Shown here: one piece after another, positions 42,901 to 52,362 of the stretch
How positions within the stretch are numbered: position 1 is the stretch's first letter
Layout: every line of letters starts with the position of its first letter
Assembly: GCF_000234665.1 (NCBI RefSeq)
Contig: NC_018337.1
Span: forward strand, 706,222 to 770,221
Source: Leishmania mexicana MHOM/GT/2001/U1103
Taxonomy: Eukaryota; Euglenozoa; Kinetoplastea; Trypanosomatida; Trypanosomatidae
DNA length: 64,000 bases
Direction of reading: 5' to 3'
Made by a program: the position numbers and the translations under genes
The notes under the pieces: generated by a model
Told to the model about the DNA's origin: nothing
Databases searched by the model: none
The model's input: only the letters and a program-made list of their open reading frames with translations

Positions 42901-43020
42901 GCTCCCGAGGTTCAGCTGCCACCGACGCGAAACGAAGAAAGCGGCGATATGGGCAGGAGGTCGAGTGGTCCTCTCTGGGCGCTGCTGAGAGAGAACAGAG
43001 ACGCCTAGGCGCCGACACAT
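39979..43020 (-). CDS. Probable mitochondrial protein with repeated modules, unknown function
   Basis: This is a 1013-residue protein ending in TGA. ATG 43020 is chosen because the longer frame starts with GTG at 43119 and a good splice acceptor lies at 43095. The first about 60 residues are Arg/Ser/Gln-rich without acidic runs (MCRRLGVSVLSQQRPER), typical of a mitochondrial presequence; the next ATG (residue 64) is an alternative start. At least four modules of about 70-90 residues share a helix ending in an aromatic-x-x-x-Phe pattern: VVFEHYPMLFHY (about 265-285), ITQYVHVFQLM, LVGFLRYHGKVFELSG and VRMLPQYFEVWED near the C-terminus. A long acidic, Ser-rich linker (about 510-690) separates the first two from the rest. 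The repeats recall winged-helix-like units seen in kinetoplastid mitochondrial RNA-processing or ribosome-assembly proteins, but that is inference. Lies upstream of the MEK-like kinase. Confidence 0.82.
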   Translation of the reverse strand: MCRRLGVSVLSQQRPERTTRPPAHIAAFFVSRRWQLNLGSGACRTSHGTVRQSANASQREPTEMAASAESGAAETVFPDHMVVDWSGGSSYYFSEEENARLSRLHAPLTLDRESARADGAGSTTRPSSTSTDGGGKKDAVAAAPRAVIHGVARSFSIDLTIPPLRREEVERWKLDGHMFRKCINVRKSLTQGSKRIYQLLPSTAMVTYLGPDMRKIDQVHRQKGYFTPSEVAEVFIPLVPTFPVESRHVMAMVPPEILKQIEKVAGSTSTLAQVVFEHYPMLFHYTPNRYRPAVVQLNSGFWFVRQHPGYGKADRALSQFRSHALVDFDAPDTGDDAAGVEPLYAASEKAAAEVAPSLRGRAYSPSQRRPWSIEILAVLVRNLPRVPTPKCSSQDMTSRTAVSPSDGKPLVRERYRPLNLVEWIKDFPPDDLAFVKKARETAVVQLITQYVHVFQLMSLKKGDHNLFVEGHVLLSGGTGSKWKADVVDPPASTASAMAGIENGDEASPAREAGEEDIMMAGWWSVDSADAPKDSGNAAHAAKSTAVGNAKSTVDDRERAFKQAVTEELIGLDGLVEDRGGVATELDSERDAIDIGEDADETGDSALGENDHGEVDQHGGNADDIYRDSRGNDDPGSPSLPHEGYSQSQRAPPRGASIDGVTAFGLPLEEIYIRRLPPDVAPRSLSDLDETTSPDPELLSIAASFLASPPSLQSPTADCFFRRCRRKRWRVVNAVDEVWRWVAVERLYAGFTVEQRSHLRERYRGLVGFLRYHGKVFELSGDLMYVIAHDPRGAMAPIPPMERAFRYANRVILPEDFDDNPDRSASLLGEAERRKFVRVLGEGAIPSFRRHLLLLDPDNPLMQHEVLYDEIANLLPDHPVPYIEMMAKLPPLIRAALPQALNLGASKRVDVYVEKGRTMIRKKTAAQPDAALAASRPQTSVEEAIAELLQLPIGEDGISIKALVGMHLSVPATNTLSDHFGSVGRAVRMLPQYFEVWEDNSVARKRIVMVRLRH

Positions 43021-43937
43021 TTCGCGTGTGCACCAAGAGTGAATGATAGTGCGCACCAGAAAATGCGACTGACCTGGCGTCCTTTTCTGTGAGTCTCGGA
43101 AGAGAGGGGAGCAGAACACACGACAGCGTAACAGAAGAAGGGGTCAAGTGAGTGGGGGACGCCATACGAACGGGCAGTAAAAGAGCATCGAAGCGCCAAC
43201 GCCAGTGACGCAGAAGCCAGTCTGATTGTTACTACACCAAAGGTGCTTTTCCTCATGTTGTTTGACCATCCCACCCGTCGTCATCACTCCCACAGATGCA
43301 CCGTCAAATCAACCGCGACGAGTTCACTCCGGGCGCAGTGAGAGTTGAGAGCAGCGGAGAAAGACGGAAGCTCGGCCTCATCTTGCCCGTCAAAGAAAGC
43401 CCAGCAACAAAGGCTGAGCATTGTTTCGACGACTCGTAGCGGCGGGCGCTGTTACCCTATCTCCGCTTCCAGCAACAGCCTCTGCTGCTGCTGCTGCAGG
43501 GCAAGTCCATGTGCAAGCGACATAAACACAGCGCAGGAGCCAACACACTGAAGCAATCGATTGAATCCGTCACGAGCAACATGGCTGCCTCAGCGACTGC
43601 GAACACACGTCTCACCCCCGCACCGAACCCTCGCCAAAAAGAAAAAGGTCCGAGTAAGAACCCGCGATACCCGGACACCCGTGAAGCAAGCAACAGCAAC
43701 AGCGAAAAAAAAAGCGTTCGGTGTGAGGGACCAGCGATGGTAAGCACTACAGGAGGGCAGGGGAAAGGAGTAGAGGTGCTGTGTGGCACTCCCCACAGGA
43801 AAATGAGCAAGGAAGCGCCTAAAACAGCCCACAAAAACTCCCTCGCCGAGCTACACCCGATATCCGCGGCATGCTTAGATGACCATGGCCTCGCTTTGTT
43901 TTTTTTGGAGAAGTGAAACCGCGTGTGACCCTCTCCC
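43021..43937. other. Intergenic up to assembly gap
   Basis: This is the 5' side of the 1013-aa gene. A short CTG run lies at 43480-43497. No gene supported. The stretch ends at the N run, so the true sequence joining it to the repeat is unknown. Confidence 0.45.
43095..43119 (-). promoter_or_regulatory. Spliced-leader acceptor for the 1013-aa gene
   Basis: Minus-strand CT-rich tract (about 43098-43112) ending in AG at 43095-43096, 75 bases before ATG 43020. It lies inside the non-ATG upstream extension of the frame and so supports the shorter protein. Confidence 0.55.
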
Positions 43938-44037
43938 NNNNNNNNNNNNNNNNNNNNNNNNNNNNNNNNNNNNNNNNNNNNNNNNNNNNNNNNNNNNNNN
44001 NNNNNNNNNNNNNNNNNNNNNNNNNNNNNNNNNNNNN
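43938..44037. other. Assembly gap (100 N)
   Basis: Exactly 100 unspecified bases, the conventional unknown-size gap. It ends exactly where the left copy of the 1269-bp repeat becomes visible. Confidence 0.99.
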
Positions 44038-45306
44038 GCGTCATTCGCGTCGATGTTCTCAAATTCCACCACTCTGTCTCTACCCCTACACCACTCATCT
44101 TCCGCGCTATGTTTAGCGCGTTCATGCCGGCATACCGATATGCGGCTCGCTCTCGGCGAAGGTCTAGAGCGAGCAAAGAGCGCCGACGACAACTGTTCCT
44201 TTTTCCTCTCGTATGAAACCCTCACTGTCGAGGAGGCGTGCCTGACACCCGCACTGTTTTCCCGCTATCATGGCTGTCTACATCATCCAGGTGAACAGAT
44301 CTACATAAATATATATATATATATAAAGAGCAGGGCCATGCTTTCCGGATCACACCAGACGTGTTGACGAAGTGAAAAAAAACACGTGCAGCACTGTGAA
44401 GCGGATCTGCATGCACACTCCACAAAGATCTTGGTGTGGGGTGTACAGCAATACAGCCTACATACCGAGATCCGATGGACCGTGCAGCACACAAAGCGTG
44501 AGAGGGTAAAGCGAGCAGACGGAGAGGAACCGAAAAAAAAACAAAAAACACGTGTGCGACGTGCACCGGTAACCCGCCGAAATTCCTACGATCCCGTGGA
44601 TCGTCCTCGCAGGTTCGCTGCGACACCATCACAGATGGACGATGTAAACAAAGCACAGGCGGCTGCAAAGAAAATCGGCGTTTCGTGCGGGAGACCCACG
44701 AGCACAAGGAAAGAGCTCTGACGTCCTTCTCGCCAATGCACATACAATGATTTCCTTTTTTTTCTCCATCTGTTCCGTCCACCGCGAACTCGTACCCAGA
44801 TATACACGTACACACACAACCACCCCTCACCCACCCCCTGTGGCACGGCGGCCACATCCGCGTCCACGAGGACGAGCCGTCCGGCCGCTGCATCCGGCCA
44901 CGTGTCTACAACGGGCTCGGTCTCTGTCCCTCACCGTCCCTACCCCTCGCAGGCATGCCAGCGCCGTCGCCGCCACCCGCACCGGGCTGCGCCGCACGCC
45001 GTGCTCCCCCCGCGGGAGCGCCTTCAGGGTCGCTACTCCAGGGCCGAGGCGGTGGCGTGTGTCGGTGGCAGTGGCAGTGGGTAGCAGGAGGGGGGTTGTG
45101 GTCTAGGCGCATACCGCACAAGCCCAGGGAGGACGCTTCCCCGCCTCCGGTCAGGGCCCTGCCAGACCCTGCAGTGTCTGCCTGCGTGTCGTCACAGACG
45201 GCGTGGCGACCCGCCACACGGAACTTCGGATGACCGGATGGTGTAATTGGTGCTGCTCTGGTGATGCTTCCGGCACCCGCGCCTCACGAGCCCACCCGGC
45301 CGGCTG
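44038..45306. repeat. Direct repeat, left copy (1269 bp visible)
   Basis: It reads the same as 57271-58539 wherever I compared it (offset 13233; all six-frame translations of the block agree). It breaks at 45307, inside the retroposon-like element, and on the left at the assembly gap, so the full length may be greater. It holds a TA microsatellite (about 44310-44325), AT-rich DNA, then the GC-rich element. The 223-codon minus frame within it (44222-44893) occurs in both copies and is probably not a gene, since it overlaps the element antisense and ends in low-complexity sequence. Confidence 0.93.
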
Positions 45307-46047
45307 GGTCGTCGTCTCGCGTCCCACACCGGGCGGCGCGAGCCGGCCCCCGCTCCGACGGCGTGCGGACGGCGAGCGACATTGCCTGGTGGCTGGTGGA
45401 GAACCTCCCGTGCCGCGAGGTGACTCTCAGGTGCGCGGCGTGCGTGGCGTGTGTGTGCCTGGCAGGAACGTGGCAGCACAGCCGCAACGCCACTGCGTCC
45501 CCTTTGTCGTTGAGAAAGGGGGAGGGCGCACCGCTGTGCCCGTGCCGTGCTGGGTGGGCACGGACACGCCGGCGCCGTGCGTCGTCTCTCTTGCTGCACC
45601 GCGATGCTGAAAGGCTGGTACACCAGGTGCCCTGTCGGGCCTGTGTGTGTGTCTGTGTGTGCGTGTGAAGTGCGCGTCTCGCAGAATGCCGACCTGTATC
45701 GCTGCCTCGTGACGGGCGCGTGCCAGCCGACAGCGCTGGGCGTCGTACTGCCCACTGCCGCTGCACTGCCTCCGGCATCAGCGCCTCGCTGCAACAACTG
45801 GAAATGGAAGGTAGGGGCCGTATACTTGTTGAATTGCCAACGCGCCTGGCGGTGTGCTGGCACGGGCGTGACCGTGCCCGCCCATCTCTTTGGCGACATG
45901 GGCAGCCCAGCCCTGCCCGCGGACGCCAAGGGTGGACAGCCGTACCCGAGGGCGTGCTGCAGGCTCTTGGCCTGCCTTCCACGATTGTGGCACTGGAGGC
46001 TGGAATAGCACGGTGTGGTGTGGCCGGCATCATCAAAGCATTGTAAA
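44839..46047 (+). mobile_element. Degenerate ingi/SIDER-DIRE-like retroposon, copy A
   Basis: It begins with the conserved segment 44839-44961 (shared with 28825-28941). The following GC-rich DNA differs sharply from the A-rich flanks and ends near 46047 with GTAAAGGAGCGG. No intact open frame is present, only short frames interrupted by stops. The first 468 bases (to 45306) match copy B; the rest is different in the two copies. Length above 1 kb is more than a typical 0.5-kb SIDER, so it could be a SIDER fused to other DNA or a DIRE remnant. The limits are approximate. Confidence 0.45.
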
Positions 46048-46112
46048 GGAGCGGAGACAAAGTCTCCTCATCGAGCACCAGGAGGACGGGGACAGAATCA
46101 ATCGCCGCTGCG
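46048..46112. other. Short 3' flank of the PLD-like gene
   Basis: Sixty-five bases between the end of the retroposon-like DNA and the stop codon of the PLD-like gene. If the limits are right, the element sits directly in that gene's 3' UTR. Confidence 0.4.
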
Positions 46113-48611
46113 TCAGTCGCATGGCGCCCCAGGTGCGTCCACGATATCCTCGTTGGCGAAGGAGCGGAATGTGATACGATCGAGCAGAAACACAAAGTTG
46201 TAAAAAAGCCACGACTTGAAGCGAAGCCACAGTGACCGCTGCTTGTGATCTTCCAGGCGCACCTCCACGCTCTGCGCGAGGTCCTGCAAGAACTGCGTCT
46301 CCATCGAGTGGGCTACTTCAAGATCGAGGTGGCACAGACACACCTCTAGATTTCGGTTGCTCATGAGGTCCCAGTTGTAGCTTCCGATCGAGCTCCACAC
46401 GCTATCCACAACCACCGTCTTGGAATGCATAATTTGCTGGCCTTGGAACTCGTAAATTTTCACCCCAGCCCTGAGGAGTCGCTCGGTGATGTAGTTTGAC
46501 GCGTGCCACATGAACCACGGGTCCGTTGTCTGGTTGCTGCCGGCGAGCAGGCGCACATCCACGCCACGACGCGCGGCCTGAACAAGGGCGCTGAACAACT
46601 TCCGTGTTGGGAGATAGTAGGGAGTCGTGATCCAGATGCGGCGGTGACACTTGCGCGTCACCTGCCAAAAGGCGTACTGAATGGAGTAGTCGCGGTAGCG
46701 GGGATTGCACGAGAGCACTTGTGTCATGGGCTCACGGTGTCGGAGATACATCTGGGCCTCGGGGACCGGCTCCGTGTCGAGAATCGGAATCCGCCGCAGC
46801 AGATCAGTGTAGGCGCGTTTGTGCGGCAGGTCTGTCGCCCTAGAGAGTGCCTCGCGTCGCGCGGCCAACAGTTTTCGACGCATCGCGGAATTGCGCGCAC
46901 TGTTCAGCTTGCCGCCGCTGCTTCGTACGGCAGCGGGCGACGCCAACGGGGCCTCTGCACGCGTGCCAACAGCCGTCGTTGATAACTCGGACGGTGGCGG
47001 AGAGGCGGATGTGGTTGTCTCGTCGCTGGCGTCCTTGACGACGAAGGACCTGGGTACGTGGCTGGTGACTTTGACGCCAAATTCAGCCGAAGCAGCGCAG
47101 CTGACCGCTGCCCCTTCTCTCAAATTTACCTCCGTTTCGCCTGCGCGCATGTTTGCTTGCCCTTGTGTGTGACGCACCGCCTCTCGGTCAAGAAGGGTTT
47201 CCCTCGAAAGCCCCGAGCGGCTCCACTGCATCAGCGTCAGCAGCTGATTCTTCTGCTTATTCCATCGCCCGCGCATGACCTTCATCGAGGCCGACGGCAC
47301 GTCCTGCAAGCGGCGACCGCTTCGCCGACGCTCCTCCTGAAAGGCACGATACAGCTCGTTACGCTCCATGCGCATCCGCCCTTGCTTCACACGGCGCGTG
47401 ATTTGCTGGGAGGCGATCTGCCTCCAGCGCCGCCAGCCGTACTTCCAAGGGTGCGGCTCCTTCGTATCTCTGTATACTTCCGCAAGGTGTGCTGCGGCTG
47501 GGCCGATGACGCCGCAGTGCGTGTCGCGGAACTTACCGGTGCCGCCCGCTGCCTTGCCGCAGTACTCATTGCCGACGTTCAGTCCGCCGCAGAAACCCTG
47601 AGTCGCGTCGACCAGCAAAATTTTGCGATGATTGCGGATACCAGGACTACGCTTCCAGTCTAGGCCTTTGATGAAGTACGTGGCGACGCTGCGGAAGAAG
47701 GGACGGTACGGAATCACCTTGGCGCCGCACTGCTTCAGCTCCTCTGTCAGCCGCGTCCGCCCCGAGATGTTGCCACCGCAGTCGTACAGGAGCTCCGTGT
47801 CGCAGCCGCGCTGGCGAGCCTGCACGAGCCGACGTACCGTTCCTTGACCAATGAAGTCGTCCTTGCAAATGTAGGTCTGCCAGTACACCCGCTCTTTGGC
47901 TTCCTTGACAGCGGCCCACATGCTCTCGAATGCCTTGGCGCTGTCGTGAAACGGGACGACGACATTACCATGCGATATGCGACCAAGAACGGCGAGGGAG
48001 CTGAGGATGTCATCCCAGCGCTGGTCAAAGGGAGTGCTGTTGTAGTACCGCTTTGCCTCCTCAAAGGTGTGCTGCATCTTGTCCAGGTAGAAGGCCGCCG
48101 TGGCACCAACATCGGCGCTGCCGGATGCCTCAGACGAAGGCTGGGAAGGGGGCAGTGCCGTCGACGCCGAGAGGGCTAGGAACTGTGACGAAGGCTCGAG
48201 CGCCTTCGACGCAGCCACGAAGAGTTGCTCGTAGGCGGTGACCACCGACAAAAAAGCTTGGCGCACCTTATTCTTTATATTCGCCGAGGTGTGCAGCTGC
48301 ACACGACGCTGCTGGAGGCGCTCAAAAAGGGAGATTTCTCTGGAGACATGTGACGGTGCGCCAACGGCCATGAAAGGGGGCCGCCAGCCGAGCGAGAGAA
48401 TAGAAGTCTCCTCCGAGTCGGATCTCCCAAGTCTGGGACTGGTGCCAGCGGCGTCTAATCGAGGCGCCACCACAGTACCACCGTTGCCACCGGATCGCCA
48501 CGCATCTTGCACCACGTTTTGAATGCGTCGCTTGGGTGAATTCTTCACCTTGTGAACCCCCACGTTTTGAATCAACGCGCGAAAGTTCCGCTTGCCGTTC
48601 ATCCCATGCAT
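46113..48611 (-). CDS. CLS: Two-HKD phospholipase D family protein, probable cardiolipin synthase
   Basis: This is an 832-residue protein from ATG 48611 to TGA (second ATG at 48602). Two PLD catalytic motifs: H329-x-K331-x4-D336 (NHRKILLVD, followed by GFCGGLNVGNEY) and H730-x-K732-x4-D737 (MHSKTVVVDSVWSSIGSYNWD split by SS-x-G-S). Both have the Gly-Gly or Gly-Ser partner downstream that PLD enzymes need. A long Arg-rich, Ser-rich insertion (about 395-600) separates the two halves. The C-terminal end is hydrophobic (about 798-815). Bacterial-type cardiolipin synthases join phosphatidylglycerol to CDP-diacylglycerol or another lipid through two HKD motifs. Trypanosomes are known to use this bacterial PLD type instead of the eukaryotic one, in the mitochondrion. 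The neighbours fit that locus as I recall it. The N-terminus (Arg/Lys/Asn-rich) could be a targeting sequence. Confidence 0.85.
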   Translation of the reverse strand: MHGMNGKRNFRALIQNVGVHKVKNSPKRRIQNVVQDAWRSGGNGGTVVAPRLDAAGTSPRLGRSDSEETSILSLGWRPPFMAVGAPSHVSREISLFERLQQRRVQLHTSANIKNKVRQAFLSVVTAYEQLFVAASKALEPSSQFLALSASTALPPSQPSSEASGSADVGATAAFYLDKMQHTFEEAKRYYNSTPFDQRWDDILSSLAVLGRISHGNVVVPFHDSAKAFESMWAAVKEAKERVYWQTYICKDDFIGQGTVRRLVQARQRGCDTELLYDCGGNISGRTRLTEELKQCGAKVIPYRPFFRSVATYFIKGLDWKRSPGIRNHRKILLVDATQGFCGGLNVGNEYCGKAAGGTGKFRDTHCGVIGPAAAHLAEVYRDTKEPHPWKYGWRRWRQIASQQITRRVKQGRMRMERNELYRAFQEERRRSGRRLQDVPSASMKVMRGRWNKQKNQLLTLMQWSRSGLSRETLLDREAVRHTQGQANMRAGETEVNLREGAAVSCAASAEFGVKVTSHVPRSFVVKDASDETTTSASPPPSELSTTAVGTRAEAPLASPAAVRSSGGKLNSARNSAMRRKLLAARREALSRATDLPHKRAYTDLLRRIPILDTEPVPEAQMYLRHREPMTQVLSCNPRYRDYSIQYAFWQVTRKCHRRIWITTPYYLPTRKLFSALVQAARRGVDVRLLAGSNQTTDPWFMWHASNYITERLLRAGVKIYEFQGQQIMHSKTVVVDSVWSSIGSYNWDLMSNRNLEVCLCHLDLEVAHSMETQFLQDLAQSVEVRLEDHKQRSLWLRFKSWLFYNFVFLLDRITFRSFANEDIVDAPGAPCD

Positions 48612-50051
48612 TCAAACCGCACCGAAATGGCGCACCTAGCGACAAGAGCAACAGTACACCCCCCCCCACCTTTACCTAAATATCAATGTTCAATCACCAC
48701 GGCGTCTCTGCCAGTGCTGCCTCCGCGTTGACGGAGAACAACAAGCCAAGAAAAGGATACGCAAAACAAAAATAAAAATAAGTGACCTCAGCGAGCAGCA
48801 CGGCCGCACCCAGTTGCGCCTCGAAAAGAATGAGGAACGGCAGACACCACAGATGCCGGCAGCTCAGGAGGCACGCGGAGAAGAGCCCGCTCGTGCTGCT
48901 GGTGTCTGCGAGCAACACTCTTGGTGTTTCGAGATACGTCACCGAGTTGCGGTGACGCACGTGCAGCGCGGTAATCGTGACTTCTTCGGTTTTCGTGATC
49001 ACGTGTGCCGCGGAGCGCCCGCTGTGATCAAGGGAGCGGTTTCCGTCGTTTAGGGACGCTTATGGTGAAGAGAAGACGCAGCCCCCGAAAAAGTGCCGTT
49101 CCACGCAGATGGAGATGGCGCCAGGAAAAAGTCCAACGGAGGGATAGACGAGCAACCTGCAAAAAGAACACCAAGAAACGCGATTACCTCTGGGACATGA
49201 ATTCGGCAACGGAAGAGGAAGGGGGTGGCATCAGGTATGTGTGTTGGCGTGTGTGTGTGTGTGTTTTGGTGGGTATTGGGCGTTTGCACATGCAGACGGC
49301 GCGCACGCCTTTTATCCTCCCCTGCCCTAGTGCTCTCTATCGCTGGGACGTGTTGTCTGGGAGGGGGCGGAGAAACACAGAGATGAGGGTGAAAAGTTGA
49401 CTGCCCTTAGAAAATGTCGGCGTGTTTTCGTGAACCCCATAAAGAGAAGAGGCGAGAGGTGTGCGTTTTGTGTGTGTTGTATGTGTGTGTGTGTGTGTGA
49501 GGAAGGGGGAGGGGGAGGAGAGAAGGCGGCAGGGAGCAGTGGGTGTTTGTCCAGTGAGTGTGCAGCAGCGAGTGTGTCGAGACACATGCGCGATCGCATT
49601 CTCGCATGCCCGCTCTCTCTGAAAGGCGGGGAAAACAGGTCATCTGTTCGCTTTCCCCCGCACGCATTGACCACCCGATGGACGCGTCCTACATGTCTCC
49701 ATCGAAACAACGATGGCGGCGTCAACGAAAGACACGCCCGCTCACCTAGAGGACGCTGTTTCACGTCTGCCTCATATCTTTCCTTTGCGGCCCTGTCTCG
49801 TGTGTGTGTGTGTGTGTGTCTGTGATTGGGTGGTTGGCTACGTGCAGGAGCTTGAATCGTGAGTGTGGATAAATCCAGAACAACAACAACCAAGGCGCTC
49901 GCACAAACCGCGACAATATCCCATAAACGTCATACCGCTCAACGCCAACGTGTATGCATATTCACGCCCCTACGCACACGAGTACGCACGTGTAGCTTCG
50001 AGGCGGCTTCTCACCCCCACCCACTCCCGCCTCCGCTGCCTCTCGTGCACG
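48612..50051. other. Intergenic
   Basis: This is the PLD-like gene 5' side and the Tim17-like gene 3' side. TG repeats at about 49251-49263, 49482-49499 and 49800-49819. A minus-strand open frame at 48694-49002 encodes a plausible hydrophobic peptide but begins only with GTG and has no in-frame ATG, so I do not annotate it. Confidence 0.5.
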
Positions 50052-50972
50052 TCACAGATCACGATACATCTTCGCGCGGTTCTTGCGCTTCAACAGACCG
50101 GCATTCTCCGTCTCTAAAAATGTGTTCTTGCGCCGCTCAATCTCCTCATTCCGCTGACGCTCCAGCAACAACTGCTCCTCCTCCGTCTGCAGGGGCCACT
50201 TCAACGGCCACCAGTCGGGAAAGTTCACCCAGTCAAACACCTCCGGTGTCATGTTGCTCATGAAGGTGTGGGCATCGAGGCGAGTGTTGTCGACAGAGCG
50301 GGAGAGCGTGACGGCTTCGCGGCTCTTTTTGTCTTCCTCTTCCAAAGGGCGGTTGTCGTACAGGAAGGCGCGGTACATCGGCTGCAGCTCCGGCGAGACC
50401 TTATGGATGGGTACCTGCCGGACCCGCTGTTCGTGCAAAAAGATGCGCAGGCGTCGTCGGTGGTAGTAGTTCATGCCGTAGCAGCCGAGCCCGTACATTA
50501 TGCCGAGGAAGCCGCCCACGAACATGCCCTGCCCTATGGTGCCCATCTGCGATGCCAGTGAAAGAACCACCGCGCCTGCGGTACCGGCCACAATGGGGTA
50601 GTAGAACTTGTCGTGGTAGCGGTTGCGCACGACGAGGAGGTGGTGAAACGCGCTCGTCAGAAGTCCCACCGCCGCAAATGTCGAGGTGTACCGCCACATA
50701 ATGCGATATCGACCAACGTAGCGGCCCTCGATGCGCGACTGCCGGAAGCCGACGCAAAAACCAGTGACTGCGCCGTAGCATGTCACTGGGAAAACGCTCT
50801 GCACAAAACCCCGCCGCCACCGCCACTCCAAATAGCTGTCCACTTCGACCCCGTAGCTGTGCGGCGGCAAGGCCCCCTGGCGCATAGTGGCGTAGATGTC
50901 CTCGGCGCCAGACGGGCCGCTGCTCGTCTGGAAGCGGTCATCATTGCCCGTCCGGAACGGCCAGAGAGACAT
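50052..50972 (-). CDS. Tim17/Tim22/Tim23-like mitochondrial membrane protein
   Basis: This is a 306-residue protein from ATG 50972 to TGA. Four hydrophobic segments lie at about 56-76, 96-116, 126-144 and 149-166, rich in Gly, Ala and Tyr (for example VTCYGAVTGFCVGFRQSR, YPIVAGTAGAVVLSLASQ, GGFLGIMYGLGCYG). They show the small-residue packing and the G-x-x-x-G spacing typical of the Tim17 superfamily. A C-terminal charged region (about 170-306) with two Trp-rich motifs (FPDWWPLKWP) follows. Proteins of this fold include the inner-membrane translocase channel and accessory complex I subunits (B14.7/NDUFA11). The C-terminal extension suggests an accessory subunit instead of the minimal import channel, but I cannot tell them apart. 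A CT-rich tract with AG lies only a few bases before the ATG. Confidence 0.7.
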   Translation of the reverse strand: MSLWPFRTGNDDRFQTSSGPSGAEDIYATMRQGALPPHSYGVEVDSYLEWRWRRGFVQSVFPVTCYGAVTGFCVGFRQSRIEGRYVGRYRIMWRYTSTFAAVGLLTSAFHHLLVVRNRYHDKFYYPIVAGTAGAVVLSLASQMGTIGQGMFVGGFLGIMYGLGCYGMNYYHRRRLRIFLHEQRVRQVPIHKVSPELQPMYRAFLYDNRPLEEEDKKSREAVTLSRSVDNTRLDAHTFMSNMTPEVFDWVNFPDWWPLKWPLQTEEEQLLLERQRNEEIERRKNTFLETENAGLLKRKNRAKMYRDL

Positions 50973-52362
50973 TCTTGCTGGAGGGGATAGGAGGGCCGGT
51001 GAACGGAGACGAGAAAACTTCCGCAGTTCGCAAATGAAACACGCGACGACAGTCCCCTACGGTTCCCCTTCGTTTTTTTTATATTCGCGGCAGTTCCGTC
51101 TGCCCTCCCTCCACTTTTGTCGAGGAGCGAGCGTGTTGACGTGTTTTATCGGCGTGCGTCCACCACCGAGTCGGTTGCGTGACCTGAAGAGCACGACAAA
51201 CAACAAAAGTGCAACCCATGCGCACACACGCACGTGGACACCGAGCCAGTGGGAAGAAAAGAAGGCAAAGAAGGCGCCCTCGCGGTGTTAGCGCCGCACT
51301 CTCGAGGATGGGTGTGTGATGGAAAGCGAAAACAAAACGTCAGCGGTGAATGAAAGGACCCATTTTTCGGCGAAATGCGAAGAGGGAGACGCTTGAGAGC
51401 AGAAAAAGACGAGGAGGGCATTTTACGTCCATCCCACCCTCTTGTGTAGGACGCCTCACTAAACACATCGCGCGGTGCGTGTCAGAAAAGGAGGGTGCCG
51501 CGACGCTTGTCTCTGAGCCACGATGACAAAAGAACTTCAGAAAGAGCACAGCGCCTCCCTCACCCCTCCCTGCTCAGCAGCCGTTGCCTTTGCTGTTGTT
51601 GTTCGTCTGAAGGCTGAGGACATTGCAATGATTGCAGGTTCGTCTTTTTCCGCTTCCGCATCACGACGGGGCGCCCTTTCCAGGAGAGAAAACAGACAAT
51701 ACCCCTCTGCTTTCCCACCTTTCCCCTCACACCCAAGTGCTACACAATCGCTTCCAGCTTTGGTCCTTGCCTTTGCCACCTCGAAGAAATCGCAGCAACA
51801 TGCATGCATGCAGAGAGGGAGAGAGAGAGACGCACACACACAGGCACACGCACGCGCAAACGCAAAAAAAAATGAATAAATTGGCGCCCCACAAAACCCC
51901 CGAAACGTGCACCACTCCAGTACACACACACACACACCGACACAGAAAAAGCAGATGAAGTGCATATATCTGCTTCCTCCGTTTCGAACAGAAACGGGAG
52001 ACGAGAAGGTGACGCGTCGACTAGCCCCTTACCTTATTGCGTGTGGCTACTCGGGAGCTGACAACCCCCCCCGAACGCTATTGTCCGACCGTCGCCATCA
52101 CCATGGTAGGTGAATAGGAAAAGCCCAGAGGGCGTCGCGACGAAGATGCGCAGTCCAGTAAGGAGGGGCGCGGCGCGACATCCGCGTCCTCTCTCTCCCC
52201 CTCTCACCCACACAAATACACACTCCGCGTTCGTAAGTATCCCCACGGGTTGCCCACCGTCTTATGTGTCGGAGCTTGTTTGCGGTTGGCCACACTGCAA
52301 GGCGCCACCATCGATCAGCCGTAAGGCGGGGAGGGGGGGCAATACGGCTTCCTGAATGACGC
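50973..52362. other. Intergenic
   Basis: This is the Tim17-like gene 5' side and the ubiquitin-like gene 3' UTR. GA/CA-rich stretch at 51810-51850. No gene supported. Confidence 0.5.
50978..51000 (-). promoter_or_regulatory. Candidate spliced-leader acceptor for the Tim17-like gene
   Basis: Minus strand: a pyrimidine tract (50980-51000) followed by CCAG (AG at 50978-50979), only about 6 bases before the ATG. If used, the 5' UTR beyond the spliced leader would be very short; a more distal acceptor cannot be excluded. Confidence 0.4.

Noticed and set aside
48694..49002. 102-codon minus-strand frame with hydrophobic segments
   Set aside because: No in-frame ATG (starts with GTG) and sits in the 5' region of the PLD-like gene. 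It looked protein-like, but there is no start or other supporting signal.
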